Notes: generated from the letters alone by a model not told the origin. Positions 1 through 10,398 are shown, counted from the first letter of the stretch. The stretch: DNA of 64,000 nucleotides from Muraenolepis orangiensis (GCA_027704905.1 CM051016.1:7222839-7286838), one strand, 5' to 3'. Numbers and translations are program-made.

Positions 1-526
1 TCCTCCTTCACAACGAGTTGTGCCGTTGGATGTTGAATAACATGTAACGCTAATTGAAGCCAAATAGTTTTAGTTTGGTATATTTTTGGTCAGTATTAGG
101 GTAAGGTTTGTGTGTGTCTGGTAGCTATGATGTCTGAGTCGAGAAGGAGAGGGTGAGTCAAGAGGGAGGAGGTTACTGGGGTGTCTTTGAAGGGTGAGTC
201 AAGAGGGAGGAGGTTAATGCAATGTCTTTAAAGTGTGAGTCCAGAGGGAGGGGGTCACTGCAGTGTCTTTTTTTTGCGGGGGGGGGGGTGGCAGTTCAAA
301 AAGGATGATAACCATTGACTTTGGAGAGCAACGTGACATGCCAAGTCCCTCCTTTATCTCTACCAACACATACAGTAGGTTTGTCAGCCTATCAGTTTCT
401 AGTCAGACTGAGTTCACTTCCTGTTTCGCATCACACAGTCGTTGGCTTTTGTCACACACTAACTGTTTGCATTGCCTTAGTGTCTACCGTTGGACCGCAA
501 AGGCGAGGATCTGTTGAAACAATGAG
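1..526 (+). repeat. V family A upstream region, copy 1, with ~40-bp minisatellite
   Basis: This stretch matches 46177-46820, the reverse complement of about 35885-36460, and part of 52520-52928, so it is the conserved 5' flank of the family A TRBV genes. Between about 140 and 290 a roughly 40-bp unit repeats (a GTGAG(T)C(A/C)AGAGGGAGG core followed by a TCACTGCAGTGTCTTTGAAG-like half). After a poly-G run comes a well conserved block (about 295-520) just upstream of the V leader, where a V promoter is expected. I saw no certain octamer or TATA box. The open frames here are not genes. Confidence 0.7.
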
Positions 527-1098
527 TGTCACGATGAGGAGTGTGGGTTGGACCCCGAACGCAGACAACGACACAGTGGAGCGATACCAAAAGCTTTATT
601 CCAAAGCACACACAAAACACAAGGGTAAACAGGGACAGTCCAGGGGTCAGGGTACCGGGAGGTCGATCCGCGGAGTACCGGCAGGTAGTAGACCGACGAG
701 TAGTCCGGGACGGGGGAGGAGTCTGCGTACCGGGAGGTCGAGGTGCGTAGTACCGAACGGGTAGTAGGCAGGCGACAGGTATCAGACAAGTAATCAGAAT
801 TACCGGAGCGCTCGTATGAACCAGGGTAACGCGAGACCGGCGGGTGACGCGGGATAGGTACCGGAACTGGATCTCCGGGACATCAGCGGCGATGTCCGTC
901 CAGAATGTCCGACGTGACGTGAACAACGTGCAGTACAACGTAACGACCTCACACCGGGGTAAAGGATAGTCACAGTATATATACCCCAGGTGAGGTGATT
1001 AGCAATTAGACAAAGGTGATAGTTGACAGGTGTGTGTGTGTGCGCCGCCAGCGCACGTGGCTTGGCCACGCCCCCTGCCAACCACCGTAATCGTGACA
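527..1098 (-). mobile_element. Solo LTR (minus orientation), 572 bp
   Basis: The segment begins TGTCACGAT and ends ATCGTGACA, has TG...CA termini, and is flanked by the 5-bp duplication ATGAG at 522-526 and 1099-1103. Read on the minus strand it has a TATA-like GTATATATAC (975-984) and an AATAAA signal (reverse complement at 595-600) near its end, the order expected in an LTR. No second LTR or internal region is present, so it is a solo LTR. The sister V gene at 52929 lacks it, giving an empty site. A related, longer copy sits at 46821-47509. The Ty3/Gypsy versus ERV class is not resolved. Confidence 0.85.
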
Positions 1099-1517
1099 AT
1101 GAGACTCCTTTGTATATTTTACCTCACAGGTAATAACTTAAGAATCTGTTGAATCATCTGTTGTTAAATATAGTTTATTTTTATTATATATTATAATAAT
1201 ATGATTGCTGAAATGTCAATGAAAAATGGTTTCCAACGCTAGTCTCTTCCTGTCTTTCCCCAGGGATGTATCTGGGTATTGTAGTCCATCAGACACTATC
1301 CAAACTCGTCCGGAAGCTTGAGGACAGATCAGAGTTCGTCTGCACGGCAGAACAGACGAACAGAGTGATTCTGTTAACGTGGAAGGGGCGTTTAAAGAGG
1401 ACTGTACCCTGTCTGGGGACCTCAGCGGGGACACCGCCAAGAACGGCTCTCTGCCAGTTCTTCTGAAAGACCCCGAGAGCGGCAGTGTATTAGCTTAGCT
1501 AACCACTGCTAGCTAAG
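1099..1517 (+). pseudogene. TRBV: TRBV pseudogene, family A copy 1 (leader + V exon)
   Basis: T-cell receptor beta variable gene relic. The leader exon (1099-1129, MRLLCIFYLT) ends at a GTAATA donor. The V exon starts after a CCCCAG acceptor at 1264 and reads GMYLGIVVHQT..., close to the minus-strand copy at 35359-35675. It is broken: the framework-2 Trp region is deleted, the frame shifts after the first part, and the YYC end is replaced by a stop-rich AGCTTAGCTAA stretch. The heptamer position (CACGTCA, 1518-1524) is recognisable, but the nonamer seen in sister copies is lost. A solo LTR sits directly upstream of the ATG. It cannot make a receptor chain. Confidence 0.8.
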
Positions 1518-1603
1518 CACGTCAACACACGTCCGTCGCACCTTTTTTACCCACGTGGCGGTTTGGAGCGAAGACCTCGTATCATTCCCCCGGCCACCTG
1601 TGT

Positions 1604-2345
1604 TTGAGGTCAAGTCAAGTCATGTTTTTATAAAGTAGTAGTCAAGTAGTATAAAACAGTGGTGTGAAAATCTTATGTGCAGTACCCGACGACAGACAGC
1701 AGTTATAAAAATAAGATGGCCTGACTGTGGAAACTATCTCTGAGTCTATTTGTACGGCACTTGATACTGCGGTATCGCCTGCCTGACGGTAAAAGTGAGT
1801 ACAGTTCGTAGCTGGGGTGGGCAATGTCTTTTATGATGCGTTTGGCCTTGACCACGCACCGCTGGTTGTATATATCCAGGAGGGAGGGGAGCTCACCTCC
1901 AACCATATACTGGGCCGTCCGCACCACCATTTGAAGCGCTCTGCACTCGAGTGCTGTGCAGTTCCCGTACCAGGCGGTGATACACCCTGTAAGAACTCAG
2001 GATGCGGGGGCCCATGCTGAATTTCTTCAGACGCCTGAGGAAATACAGGCGTTGTTGGGCCCTTTTCAACACGTGTGTGGTGTGCGTGGACCATGTGAGG
2101 TCCTCGGAGATGTGTACACCGAGGAACTTGAAGCTGCTGACCCTCTCTACTGCAACACCGTCGATGGAGATAGGGCCGTGCTCTCTTCTCTGCTTCCTGT
2201 AGTCCACGATCAGCTCCTTGGTCTTCTTGACGTTGAGGGCGAGGCAGTTCTCCTGGCACCACTGCTCCAGCGATCCGACCTCCTCCCTGTAGGCTGTCTC
2301 CTCATCGCCGGCGATCAGGCCCATCACTGTCGTGTCGACACTATT
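1604..2345 (-). mobile_element. 5'-truncated LINE (CR1/Rex-like), 3' part of ORF2
   Basis: On the minus strand the translation matches the C-terminal half of the reverse transcriptase frame at 24805-25968 (shared MGLIAGD, YREEVGSLEQW, FKFLGVHISEDLTWS and LPSGRRYRSIKCRTNRL). An internal deletion (after GPRIL) and frameshifts make it dead. Its 3' tail is a short TGACT/CTTGA microsatellite (about 1604-1622), like the (ACTTG)n tail of the 24.8-kb copy. It lies between the broken family A V gene and the GLUT exon. Confidence 0.85.
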
Positions 2346-2442
2346 TTGGGTGTAGTTCAGTCATGTGACCCTGACATGACGCAGGTACCTGACAGACACA
2401 GGTAACCTGACGTCAGTACAACAGGTGTGTGTCCCGAGATAC

Positions 2443-2603
2443 CTGCCGTATGAGTCGGCCATGTAGCGGACCCCCAGCTCCCACACCAGCGCCCCGAAGT
2501 CCTTGACGCTGACGGACAGCGACCACAGGAAGGTCAGCGTCTCCCCGGATATGGACTGATGCGTCCGGGCTCGCCACGTGGCGTTGAAGAACTCCTCCAC
2601 CAC
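2443..2603 (-). pseudogene. Class I glucose transporter (SLC2A/GLUT) exon 3-like fragment
   Basis: Read on the minus strand this 161-nt stretch runs from a TGCAG acceptor to a GTATCT donor and encodes VVEEFFNATW...LWSLSVS...YMADSYGR. That is the first exofacial loop (with an NxT glycosylation site) and second membrane helix of GLUT1-4, whose equivalent exon is, as I recall, also 161 bp. The helix is unusual: a Lys (VKDFG) and WE replace small or hydrophobic residues, suggesting decay or divergence. No neighbouring GLUT exon is visible within several kb on this strand. The last two exons of a class I GLUT occur on the opposite strand at 54128-61464. Probably an orphan exon of a broken copy; a live gene with other exons outside the window is possible. 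Confidence 0.75.
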
Positions 2604-2688
2604 CTGCATGCCACCAGGGGGACCTGTCACATGGTCACCCACTCTTGTGCACCAATCACGTTGAAACGCTAAATCGAACGAAAATTCT

Positions 2689-2913
2689 GTCTTTTTTTTT
2701 TTTTGTAATGCGGTGCAAATTATTATTAGTGGTATTATTGGTATTATTAGTGGTATTATTATTATTCAGTGGTAGAGAGATGTTAACATCACATCCATAT
2801 TACGTTACAGTCGTGGCAGATTCTCAAGGAGGCCCCGGACGAAACATACACACAAACACACACACACACACACACACACACAGGAAAATGTACACTCACA
2901 CAGGAATATATAT

Positions 2914-2950
<37 letters not shown>

Positions 2951-3043
2951 GGAATAGATACACACACACACACAGGTACATTCACACAGGAATATATACA
3001 CTCACACAGGAATATATATAAACACACACACACACACACACAC
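2689..3043. repeat. Poly-T, ATT repeats and (CA)n arrays
   Basis: Poly-T at 2692-2704, a GTATTATT-type tract at 2720-2765, then several (CA)n blocks between about 2847 and 3043 interspersed with CAGGAATATATA spacers. Open frames across it are low-complexity artefacts. Confidence 0.95.
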
Positions 3044-3112
3044 TCCTGAGTGCTCCAAAATGCCTCCAACTTTTTCCGCAAGCAAGATGCTCACGCTCAC
3101 ATGTTGCCGTAG

Positions 3113-3241
3113 GAACGGGGTCCCGGTGTGTCCAGACGGGCTCAAGGTGCTGGTGTCTCGGGACGGCAGCCTGGTGCTGAACAACGTGCAGCCGGCGGAC
3201 GAGGGCACCTACACCTGTAACGCCTACTCCGTTGCCCCAAG
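3113..3241 (+). pseudogene. Orphan Ig I-set domain exon fragment
   Basis: Between a CCGTAG acceptor and an AAG|GTCAGA donor the sequence encodes NGVPVCPDGLKVLVS, then RDGSLVLNNVQPADEGTYTC. The D-x-G-x-Y-x-C motif and the DGSLVL strand are typical of I-set Ig domains of extracellular-matrix or adhesion proteins (papilin/ADAMTSL-like in style), not of TCR V domains. The first cysteine half of the domain is not in this exon. No other exons are seen nearby. It may be part of a gene with distant exons or a stranded exon. Confidence 0.55.
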
Positions 3242-3339
3242 GTCAGAGCAGCAGCATTAGATTCAAATGTATTGTCATTGCACAGCACAAGTACAGTACA
3301 GCGGAAATAAATTACCATCTAACCAGAGCAACAGGGGAA

Positions 3340-3660
3340 ACAAACTCTCTACTAAATCTCTACTAACTCACTACTTACTCACTACAAACTCACTACTAAC
3401 TATCTACTAACTCACTACTAACACACTACAAAGTCACTACTAAGTCACTTCTGACTCTTTACTTACTCTCTGCTTACTCACTACTAGCTCACTACTAAAT
3501 TCCTTCTGACTCACTACTGACTCTCTACTATCTCACTACTATCTCACTACTAACTCACTTCTAACTCACTACTTACTCCCTAATAATGTTGTACTAACTC
3601 TACTAACTCACTACTAATGTTGTACTAACTCTACTAACTCAATACTAATGTTGTATTAAC
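3340..3660. repeat. CTACTAACTCA degenerate minisatellite, left arm
   Basis: Irregular tandem array built from CTACTAACTCACTACTAA and variants (with occasional AATGTTGTACTAACT). The same array resumes at 4726-5160 and 5575-5720 on the far side of a hAT insertion, so it was one array of about 1.5 kb before insertion. Confidence 0.9.
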
Positions 3661-4717
3661 CAGTGGCGAAGCGTGTCTATCCCAACTGGACCTTCTGTAG
3701 ACCAGGGGTTCCCCAACTTTTCAGCCCGCGACCCCCAACACAACAGAGTGGAGACTGGCGACCCCCCCACTATCACCGTCCGACGGGGGGGGGGTCGCCA
3801 GTCTCCACATCGTGAAGTCCAACGGGGATCATTTTCAATGATGATACTGTCGTGAATCTGTGGGAATCAGAATTCCTTTATTTGTCACTCACGTTCTAAT
3901 AATAATAATAATACAAATGATAAAAAATATTAATCATAAAATAAAAAATAAATAAACCTCATGGGTCACATCAAGAGGATTCTGAAATCATCTCCTGCTT
4001 TGGGAACCCCTGCTCCACCCCCCCCCCCCCACATTTGAAAATTCCGTTGTTCTAGTCAGACTGACGTCACGGAGGAGTCACTTTATGCCTTATCTCATTA
4101 AGGCAGATAAGATTGTCGCAGGCAATTTCCAAGTGTACCATAGTTGGTAAAGCAGTGTCCATGTAGTGAAGTAACAGCCCATCATCTTCGCCTTCGCCAT
4201 TTTGACGTAAAATCCTACGTAGAAACAACGCAGCACTACACTAGATCCCCTCTCGCTCCAGCCAGTAGACCTTCTAGCTCCCTATTGAGCTGTGGGGAAA
4301 TCTGAAAGAATACGCCCATTGGCTACAAATCACAATATTATTGGTCGATCAAATTGTCAATCCAAACGTACGCTCTCATTCAGTCTAAGGGCCAAAGTCA
4401 TCGGGAATACTTTGGTTGAAGGATATTCTTCCCAGCAACCTAGAAAAATATCTGATTGGTTGCATTGTTTTTCCAACACAAAACCACTCAAATGTGTCGT
4501 GCATGGACCGAGAAAGACAAACAAATCAACCTAACACTGTAATATAACAGATAACAACACAGATACCATTCTCATTTATTCATTTTATTTAAATTTGATT
4601 AAATTTGATTAAATTGTATTACATTTTATTAATACAATTAATTCGATTTTTTTTGTTTCATCTGAGAGTTCCAGGGTCTTCTCTGAATACCTTGAAGGCC
4701 TTGACGCTTCACCACTG
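3661..4717. mobile_element. Nonautonomous hAT element, 1057 bp, with 8-bp target duplication
   Basis: The ends are inverted repeats, CAGTGGCGAAGCGT on the left and the reverse complement of CAGTGGTGAAGCGT on the right. The element is flanked by a perfect 8-bp duplication GTATTAAC (3653-3660 and 4718-4725), the signature of hAT transposition. It is inserted inside the CTACTAACTCA minisatellite. I see no transposase frame. A second, smaller hAT-like element lies inside it (3703-4012). Confidence 0.85.
3703..4012. mobile_element. Nested hAT-like MITE, 310 bp
   Basis: The termini CAGGGGTTCCCCAA and TTTGGGAACCCCTG form imperfect inverted repeats typical of hAT MITEs in vertebrates. It sits within the 1057-bp hAT element. 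An 8-bp target duplication is not evident, so the exact ends are uncertain. The interior carries an inverted pair (GGAGACTGGCGACCCCCC / GGGGGGTCGCCAGTCTCC) that could form a hairpin. Confidence 0.55.
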
Positions 4718-4725
4718 GTATTAAC

Positions 4726-5720
4726 TCTATACTAACTCACAAATATACTCACTCTCTACTAATTCACTACTAATGTTGTACTTACTTACTACTAACTCAC
4801 TACTCATGTTGAACTAACTCTACTAACTCACTACTAACTCACTACTAACTCCCTTCTAATGTTGTGTTAACTCTATTAACTCACTACTAACTCACTACCA
4901 ATGTTGTAAAAGTTCTATACTAACTCACAAATGTTGTACTCACTCATTACTAACTCACTTGTGACTCACTACTAATGTTGTACTGACGTTCTACTAACTC
5001 ACTACTGACTCTCTTCTTACTCACTACTAATGTTGTACTAACTCTCTTCTTACTCTATACTAACTCACTACTATCTCTCTATCACCTCACTACTGATTAT
5101 TTACTAACTCACTACCAACCTACTACTATCTCATCTAACTACAACTACTACAACTACCCACCTCTCTATAGTTGACATATTTATTACTAAGATACCTGTT
5201 TACTGTACTGTAAATCTGTTGATAGAACAGCTCCTACTCCTGTGTATACATATACATTTATACATGCCATACATTTACATTTATATATGCTCACTTGTTT
5301 ATACATTTACATTTATATATATGTATCCTGCTTTCAATAATAGCAGATCACTACCTGTTCAATTCTCACTTACCTGTATATACATATACCTTATTATATT
5401 ATTATGCTCATATCCCATTTAATACCTAGACTGTCTTTTAACCAGTACATTTAAACTGTAAATGATATTATATTACCAGCCGCTTTACTGCATGTGCACT
5501 CTGGTTAGATGCTACATTATTATCGCTGTACTGTACTTGTGCTGTACAATGACAATAAATTTGAATCTAATCTAATCTAATCTCACTACTAATATTGTAC
5601 TTACTCTCTACTATCTCTCTACTCACTCACTACTAACTCTCTACTAACTCACTACTCATTCTCTATTAACTCACTACTAACTCTCCTAACTCACTGCTGA
5701 CTCTAATAACTCACTACTAG
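4726..5720. repeat. CTACTAACTCA minisatellite, right arm, with AT-rich interruption
   Basis: Continuation of the array at 3340-3660. Between about 5160 and 5575 it is interrupted by an AT-rich segment ending ACAATAAATTTGAATCTAATCTAATCTAATCT, which looks like the 3' tail of a short retroelement with a (AATCT)n microsatellite end. No genes. Confidence 0.8.
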
Positions 5721-6300
5721 AGGTTTGGGAGGGGGTGGGGCTGGAGGTTAGGGAGGGGGTGGGGCTAGAGATTGGGGGAGGGGTTGGGCTTGAGGTTGGG
5801 GAGAGGTGGGGCTAGGAAATGTACAGAGAACCGTACATTTGAACTATGACCTCTGGACAGCGTAAAAGTCCTTGAAAAGGACAACAAAAACCTTATCATA
5901 ACAACACAAATGAAGATGTTATTGATGTTGGTGTCTACCGGTAAGCATATCAAAAAGAAAAACACACACATTTTCAGCTGTGCGTTGAATCAGCGTCTTA
6001 AACTCTGTTCACAATGTATTTAAAGAAGCGTACACGTCATGGCACATATTTGCATATCTGTTGAGTAGAGGTATAGCACACGTTTTACAACATTTGTATT
6101 TTAAAGAGTTTGTGTTTTTCAAATTTATTTAGCTAAGAAAATGAGGACAATTTGCATCAAACAATTCTTCAAATCACACCTTTATGTCTAATATGTTTTG
6201 ACTTATTACGATAAGTTATAAACTACTTTTTCAAATAAGTCAAATCTAAATAAATAATAAAACGTTTCCATACACCTGTAGTTGACTGTTGTCATATAGC
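5721..6300. other. G-rich minisatellite then quiet AT-rich DNA
   Basis: At 5721-5815 a unit of roughly 35 bp (GAGGTTGGGGGAGGGGTGGGGCT) repeats about three times with runs of 3-6 G on the plus strand, a G-quadruplex candidate. From 5820 to 6300 I see AT-rich DNA with no supported feature. Confidence 0.7.
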
Positions 6301-6540
6301 AGCTTGTGATTCACCTCAGAAGCACTTTGCAAAATTCTGCACCGGAAACTCCACAGCAAACAGCTGGAAACGCACCAGACACCGCTTACACCGCGCTCTG
6401 TCGCCATAGCAACGGTCGCCAGACAAGCGGAAAGTTCTCGGGGCTGCGGGTCGAGGTGCACAAGCAGGCGGCAGGTGTCTGTCTGGGTTGAGGTGGAGAG
6501 GAAAGAGCTGCTGATGCAGAATGTGGTGACCACATCCTGC

Positions 6541-6860
6541 ATCAGCAGCCCCTCCTTCTCCACCTCCTCCTCCTCCACCCCCTCCAACTCTTCCTCCTCC
6601 ACCTCCTCCCCCATCACCCGCTCCATCTCCTCCACCTCCTCCACCTCCTCCCCCTCCAACTCCTCCACCTCCTCCGCCCCCTCCACCTCCACCCCCTCCA
6701 GCTCCTCCTCCTCCCCCTCCACCTCCTCCTCCTCCACCTCCTCCCGCTTCACGGCCTCCATCTCCCCCACCTCCTCCACCCCCTCCACCTCCTCCCTCCA
6801 CCTCCTCCTCCACCTCCTCCTCCAACTCCACCTTCTCCTCCTCCTCCCCCTTCGACTGCA
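6541..6860. repeat. (TCC)n-type polypyrimidine tract, ~320 bp
   Basis: About 320 bp of almost pure pyrimidine on the plus strand, built of TCC/ACC triplets. It gives Ser/Pro/Thr-rich or Gly/Glu-rich frames on either strand, which are compositional artefacts. A flanking 18-nt inverted repeat (GCTGCTGATGCAGAATGTGG / TCCTGCATCAGCAGCCC, about 6508-6554) borders its left end. Confidence 0.9.
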
Positions 6861-8913
6861 GGCCGTCTTGCTCTGAGGTGCCTGTCTTCTAAATGCTTCA
6901 GGAAGCACTTTAAAGTTCCTCAAACTGTTGTTCTATTCAGTCTTCAGGCTGCTGTAAACTAAAGGTGATTATTGGTGAACGATGGTGCACATTTTAGATG
7001 ATTTCTTACATTGCAGTACATGCAGTACAGCGTCAATCAACTCTTGAATGAAACTAGGAGAGGATATCAACAGTGAGGGAAATTATTATTTGATCCCTTG
7101 CCAATTGTGTAATTGTTGCCCACTGACAAAGAGGTTAGGTTTATTTTAACTGTGTATTAAAAGTGTATCCACAACAGAATATCAACAAAAATATATATAT
7201 TATATCAAAGTTATACATTTATTTGCTTTTAAGATTGAGTATTTGGTATTTGATCCCCTAGCAAAACATGACCTATTACTTGGTGGAAAAACTGTTGTGC
7301 CCCCCCCCACGCTCTAATGGATCCCAGGTGTTGCCCATCATAATCAGGCCTGCTGAGGCTAATGAACACCTGGGATCTACCCTTCTTGGTTATTGAGAAC
7401 CACTGTCACGAGAGACTGCGTGTTCACTGTCACGAGAGACTGCGTGTTCACTGTCACGAGAGACTGCGTGTTCCAGCTCCGACCACGCCGTGTAACCAGT
7501 ACAGCCCTGCCTAGTTTGTGTTTTTGATGTTGGAGATATTTACAGTAAAGACATTTTTTCCGTTGTTTTGAGTGTCCGTGTCTCTCTACTTCTGGGTTCT
7601 TTGGCACATTTGGCTCTTCGGTCTCGTTGGGGCTCAACAAAAACCCTTGTTGGCAAGCACAGTGTAGTCAAATGTTTTTAATTGGATAAACAGTATGTGA
7701 TATTTAATATATTTATATGTATATTTATATATTACATATCCTGTCCTTTAAATCTTGGCGACCACCTTAAATCATCAACATCCTTGTGTCTTCACATACT
7801 TAAACCGTCAATTATGAACTAAACATATTGATTAAATAGTTTCTAAATGTCGTCATAGACCTATAGTGTGGAGGTTTGTCTTATACAAGTAAGCTATAAA
7901 TCCACATGAATAATTCCTGCTTTCTGCCCTCTTTATTTAAGTTATTTCTCTCATCTGCATTTGTTTTGACAAACTAAGTAAAAAATAAGTAATTTCATCA
8001 GAGAGACTTCAATCAACTTTATTATAGAAAGACACATTGGGATATCATGACTATGAAAAGCAAAAACGTTGCATTCTGCTTTATAACGAGACGATGGTGA
8101 GATGATTTCAGCACAAGTTATTTAAATAATAATAATTATTATTAATTTATGATGCAATCGGTTCATCCTCGACCAGGTTTAAAGGTGATGGAGAGACTAA
8201 TACACAGAGGGCTGAAGATCTGATCTAATATGAAAGACAACCCACAGCCCGTCCTGTGTACAACAGGATGTGTAGATGTTCTACACGTACGTAATGTTGA
8301 CACACACATAGAGGCAACAACATCAGCCGACACGGTCGTTCCATTTCAACGTTCAGCTCTCACAGGTTCTCACCGGTCAACTGGCTTACTTCTTAACCTG
8401 TGGAAGAGACGGAGAAAGCAGACGTTACGTTGCTCTACAGGCGTCCAGACACCCCTTCAGCCTTCAGAGAAGACTGAGCACCATGGCTCCCTCAACAGTG
8501 CCACAATTGTGAATAGAAAATAAGATACTATACATTAATAATATATTATAAGATATTAGGTCATACAATTATTTAACAAGGAAGGTGTGTACATGCTGCA
8601 TGATATATGTGCATTACTATTAAAAGTGTAAATGTAAAATGGCAATGTCACACAGTGTGAAACCAAGTGTGTGTGTGTGTGTGTGCGTGTGTGTGTGTGT
8701 GTGTGTGTGAGGGTTGTCTAACGTAACCATCCTAACCACAGGCTCCCGTATCACACAAACAATTTAGACAATTACATCAAATGTTCCTCATCAAGTAAAC
8801 GGGGCAATAATCTATATATATATATATATATGAAATATTTATTATAGCGTGGTAAAACCAAAATGTTGTGATGTTATCGTTCGTAAAACAACAACATAGA
8901 GAGCATGTTAGCT
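6861..8913. other. Intergenic, 3' of TRBC
   Basis: Mostly AT-rich unique-looking DNA. It contains a 24-bp tandem repeat (CACTGTCACGAGAGACTGCGTGTT, about three copies, 7402-7474), a (TG)n tract at 8670-8710 and an (AT)n at 8812-8831. The TRBC 3' UTR should lie directly left of 8914; I could not pick a polyadenylation site with confidence. Confidence 0.5.
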
Positions 8914-9053
8914 TTACAAACGCACCGTGGCGTGGGATCGGTTGAGCCCGAGTTTCCACGCCAGTATCGTGATGAAGATTCCGTAGACGATGTTCTTGAC
9001 GATGAAGATACCGTAGGACAGTTTGGCGGCCTGGGTCACCTTCACAAATTGAT
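8914..9053 (-). CDS. TRBC: TRBC terminal exon: connecting stalk, transmembrane helix, short tail
   Basis: Last coding exon of the T-cell receptor beta constant gene. After a CCCGTAG acceptor it reads DQFVKVTQAAKLSYGIF, then IVKNIVYGIFITILAWKLG, and ends at a TAA (8914-8916). The membrane helix carries the basic residue (Lys of IVKN) that in TCR beta pairs with acidic CD3 residues, as known for the family; a second Lys lies at its edge. The cytoplasmic tail is about a dozen residues, normal for TCR beta. It joins phase 1 to the Ig exon at 9645-10034. Confidence 0.9.
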
Positions 9054-9257
9054 CTACGGGGGAAACAAGCGAGAGCTTTGAAATAACAGTTGGGGGGGGG
9101 GTAATATTGAGGATTCGTTTAACAGTGAGAGAAGTGTGGGGAGGTGGAGAAAACTTAACGTCTGGCAGTAAATATAAACTATATAGGAGTAAATATCGAA
9201 TGAAACATAAAGTAAATATACTGTTAATAATCTGTAATAAAAAATAAAAATAAATAT

Positions 9258-9290
<33 letters not shown>

Positions 9291-9644
9291 GTATGTGTGT
9301 GTATATTTTCAGTCTTGGTAACAGTTGTATACAACAGTGGCCTTTACAAGTAAAGTTTACAAGTAAGCATGAACTTCAGGGTAATATCTGTTCGTCGTAG
9401 TGTGTACTGGGAGTCCCGACAGAACCAGTACCTCGAGTTATGCCGCCTGTGGTTTGTTCACATGTGGGAGAGATGAAAAGAAACAACTATTATTACATTA
9501 TTATATAACTACGCTGGTTTCCTGCCAATCAAATCCAGGTTTTATTCATCATTCACATGGTGGGGTGTGGTCGTCTGTAGGAGCATCGTCCTCTAGGATG
9601 CCCCTACAGGTCAGACTGTGGACATTTGGGATCGAAACCAGTAC

Positions 9645-10034
9645 CTTGTGGCTGGTCCTCATAAACCTGGCCTGTTCTGTTGTCTATCGGGTCTCCGTAA
9701 GCCACGCCTGAGTAGTAAGTCGTCTCCTTCCCGTCGAAGAAGCTCACGGTGCAGTTGAACTTGGTGCCGGCGGTCTGCCACCGTTCCGCCGCCACCCTCA
9801 GTCGGCTGGTGATCTGGTAATCATTTCCCTTGCGCAACGCCCGGTGGTCCGTGGCCACGCCGTCTTTGACGGGCTCGTCGTCCACGTGCCAGGACACGGT
9901 CACGTGGTCCGGGTAGAACCCCGACGCCACACACACCAGGGTCTTCTTCCTCTTCCTCTCCTGGCGGTCCCTGCACTCCTTGGCGGAGGGCCGGAGAACC
10001 TCCACCCTTGGTATTTTGGTGACACGGCCTGGTT
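9645..10034 (-). CDS. TRBC: TRBC exon 1: T-cell receptor beta constant Ig C1 domain
   Basis: Encodes the membrane-proximal Ig domain of the beta chain. After the ACACAG acceptor the frame reads EPGRVTKIPRVEVLRPSAK, then KTLVCVASGFYPDHVTVSW and later FNCTVSFFDG. The C1-set cysteine pair (LVC... and FNC...), the Trp of VTVSW and the FYP motif are all present. The ATDHRALRKGNDY stretch and the C-terminal YYSGVAYG match teleost beta constant regions rather than alpha, gamma or Ig. The exon ends at CACAAG|GTAC; phase 1 at both ends fits J splicing and the membrane exon. No cysteine is seen in the short connecting segment after the domain, so an interchain disulphide is not obvious. Only one TRBC is present in the window. 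Confidence 0.93.
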
Positions 10035-10304
10035 CTGTGTGGACAGAGAGACGTCCCGTTGGAACCGGGTTAAACTAGAAAGCGAACATCAAATCAGTTA
10101 TTCCTTTATTGGCCCATAAGTAATCTAACCTTGTTAACAGACAAACAGGGGTGAAAACATGACCTCTGCCCAGGAGGTAATTATTCGCTTTTTTAAAACA
10201 TTTAATGTGTAGTTGAATGTGTTGTTTTATGTTATATAACTTAGATAATCATGTCCTTATATAAACACCTTATAGCCTGGTTCTGTGTAACTGAAAGAAG
10301 TATG

Positions 10305-10307
10305 GGT

Positions 10308-10398
<91 letters not shown>
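10305..10398. repeat. (CT)n(AT)n compound microsatellite
   Basis: (TC)n from about 10312 to 10350 followed directly by (AT)n to 10396, in the J-C intron of TRBC. Confidence 0.95.

Noticed and set aside
477..938. 153-codon minus frame and its 168-codon twin at 46771-47277
   Set aside because: They run through the solo LTR; no resemblance to a protein family and no start context.
6246..6923. Glu/Val-rich and Gly-rich frames of 171-225 codons, and a Ser/Thr frame
   Set aside because: All are translations of the (TCC)n polypyrimidine tract in different frames.
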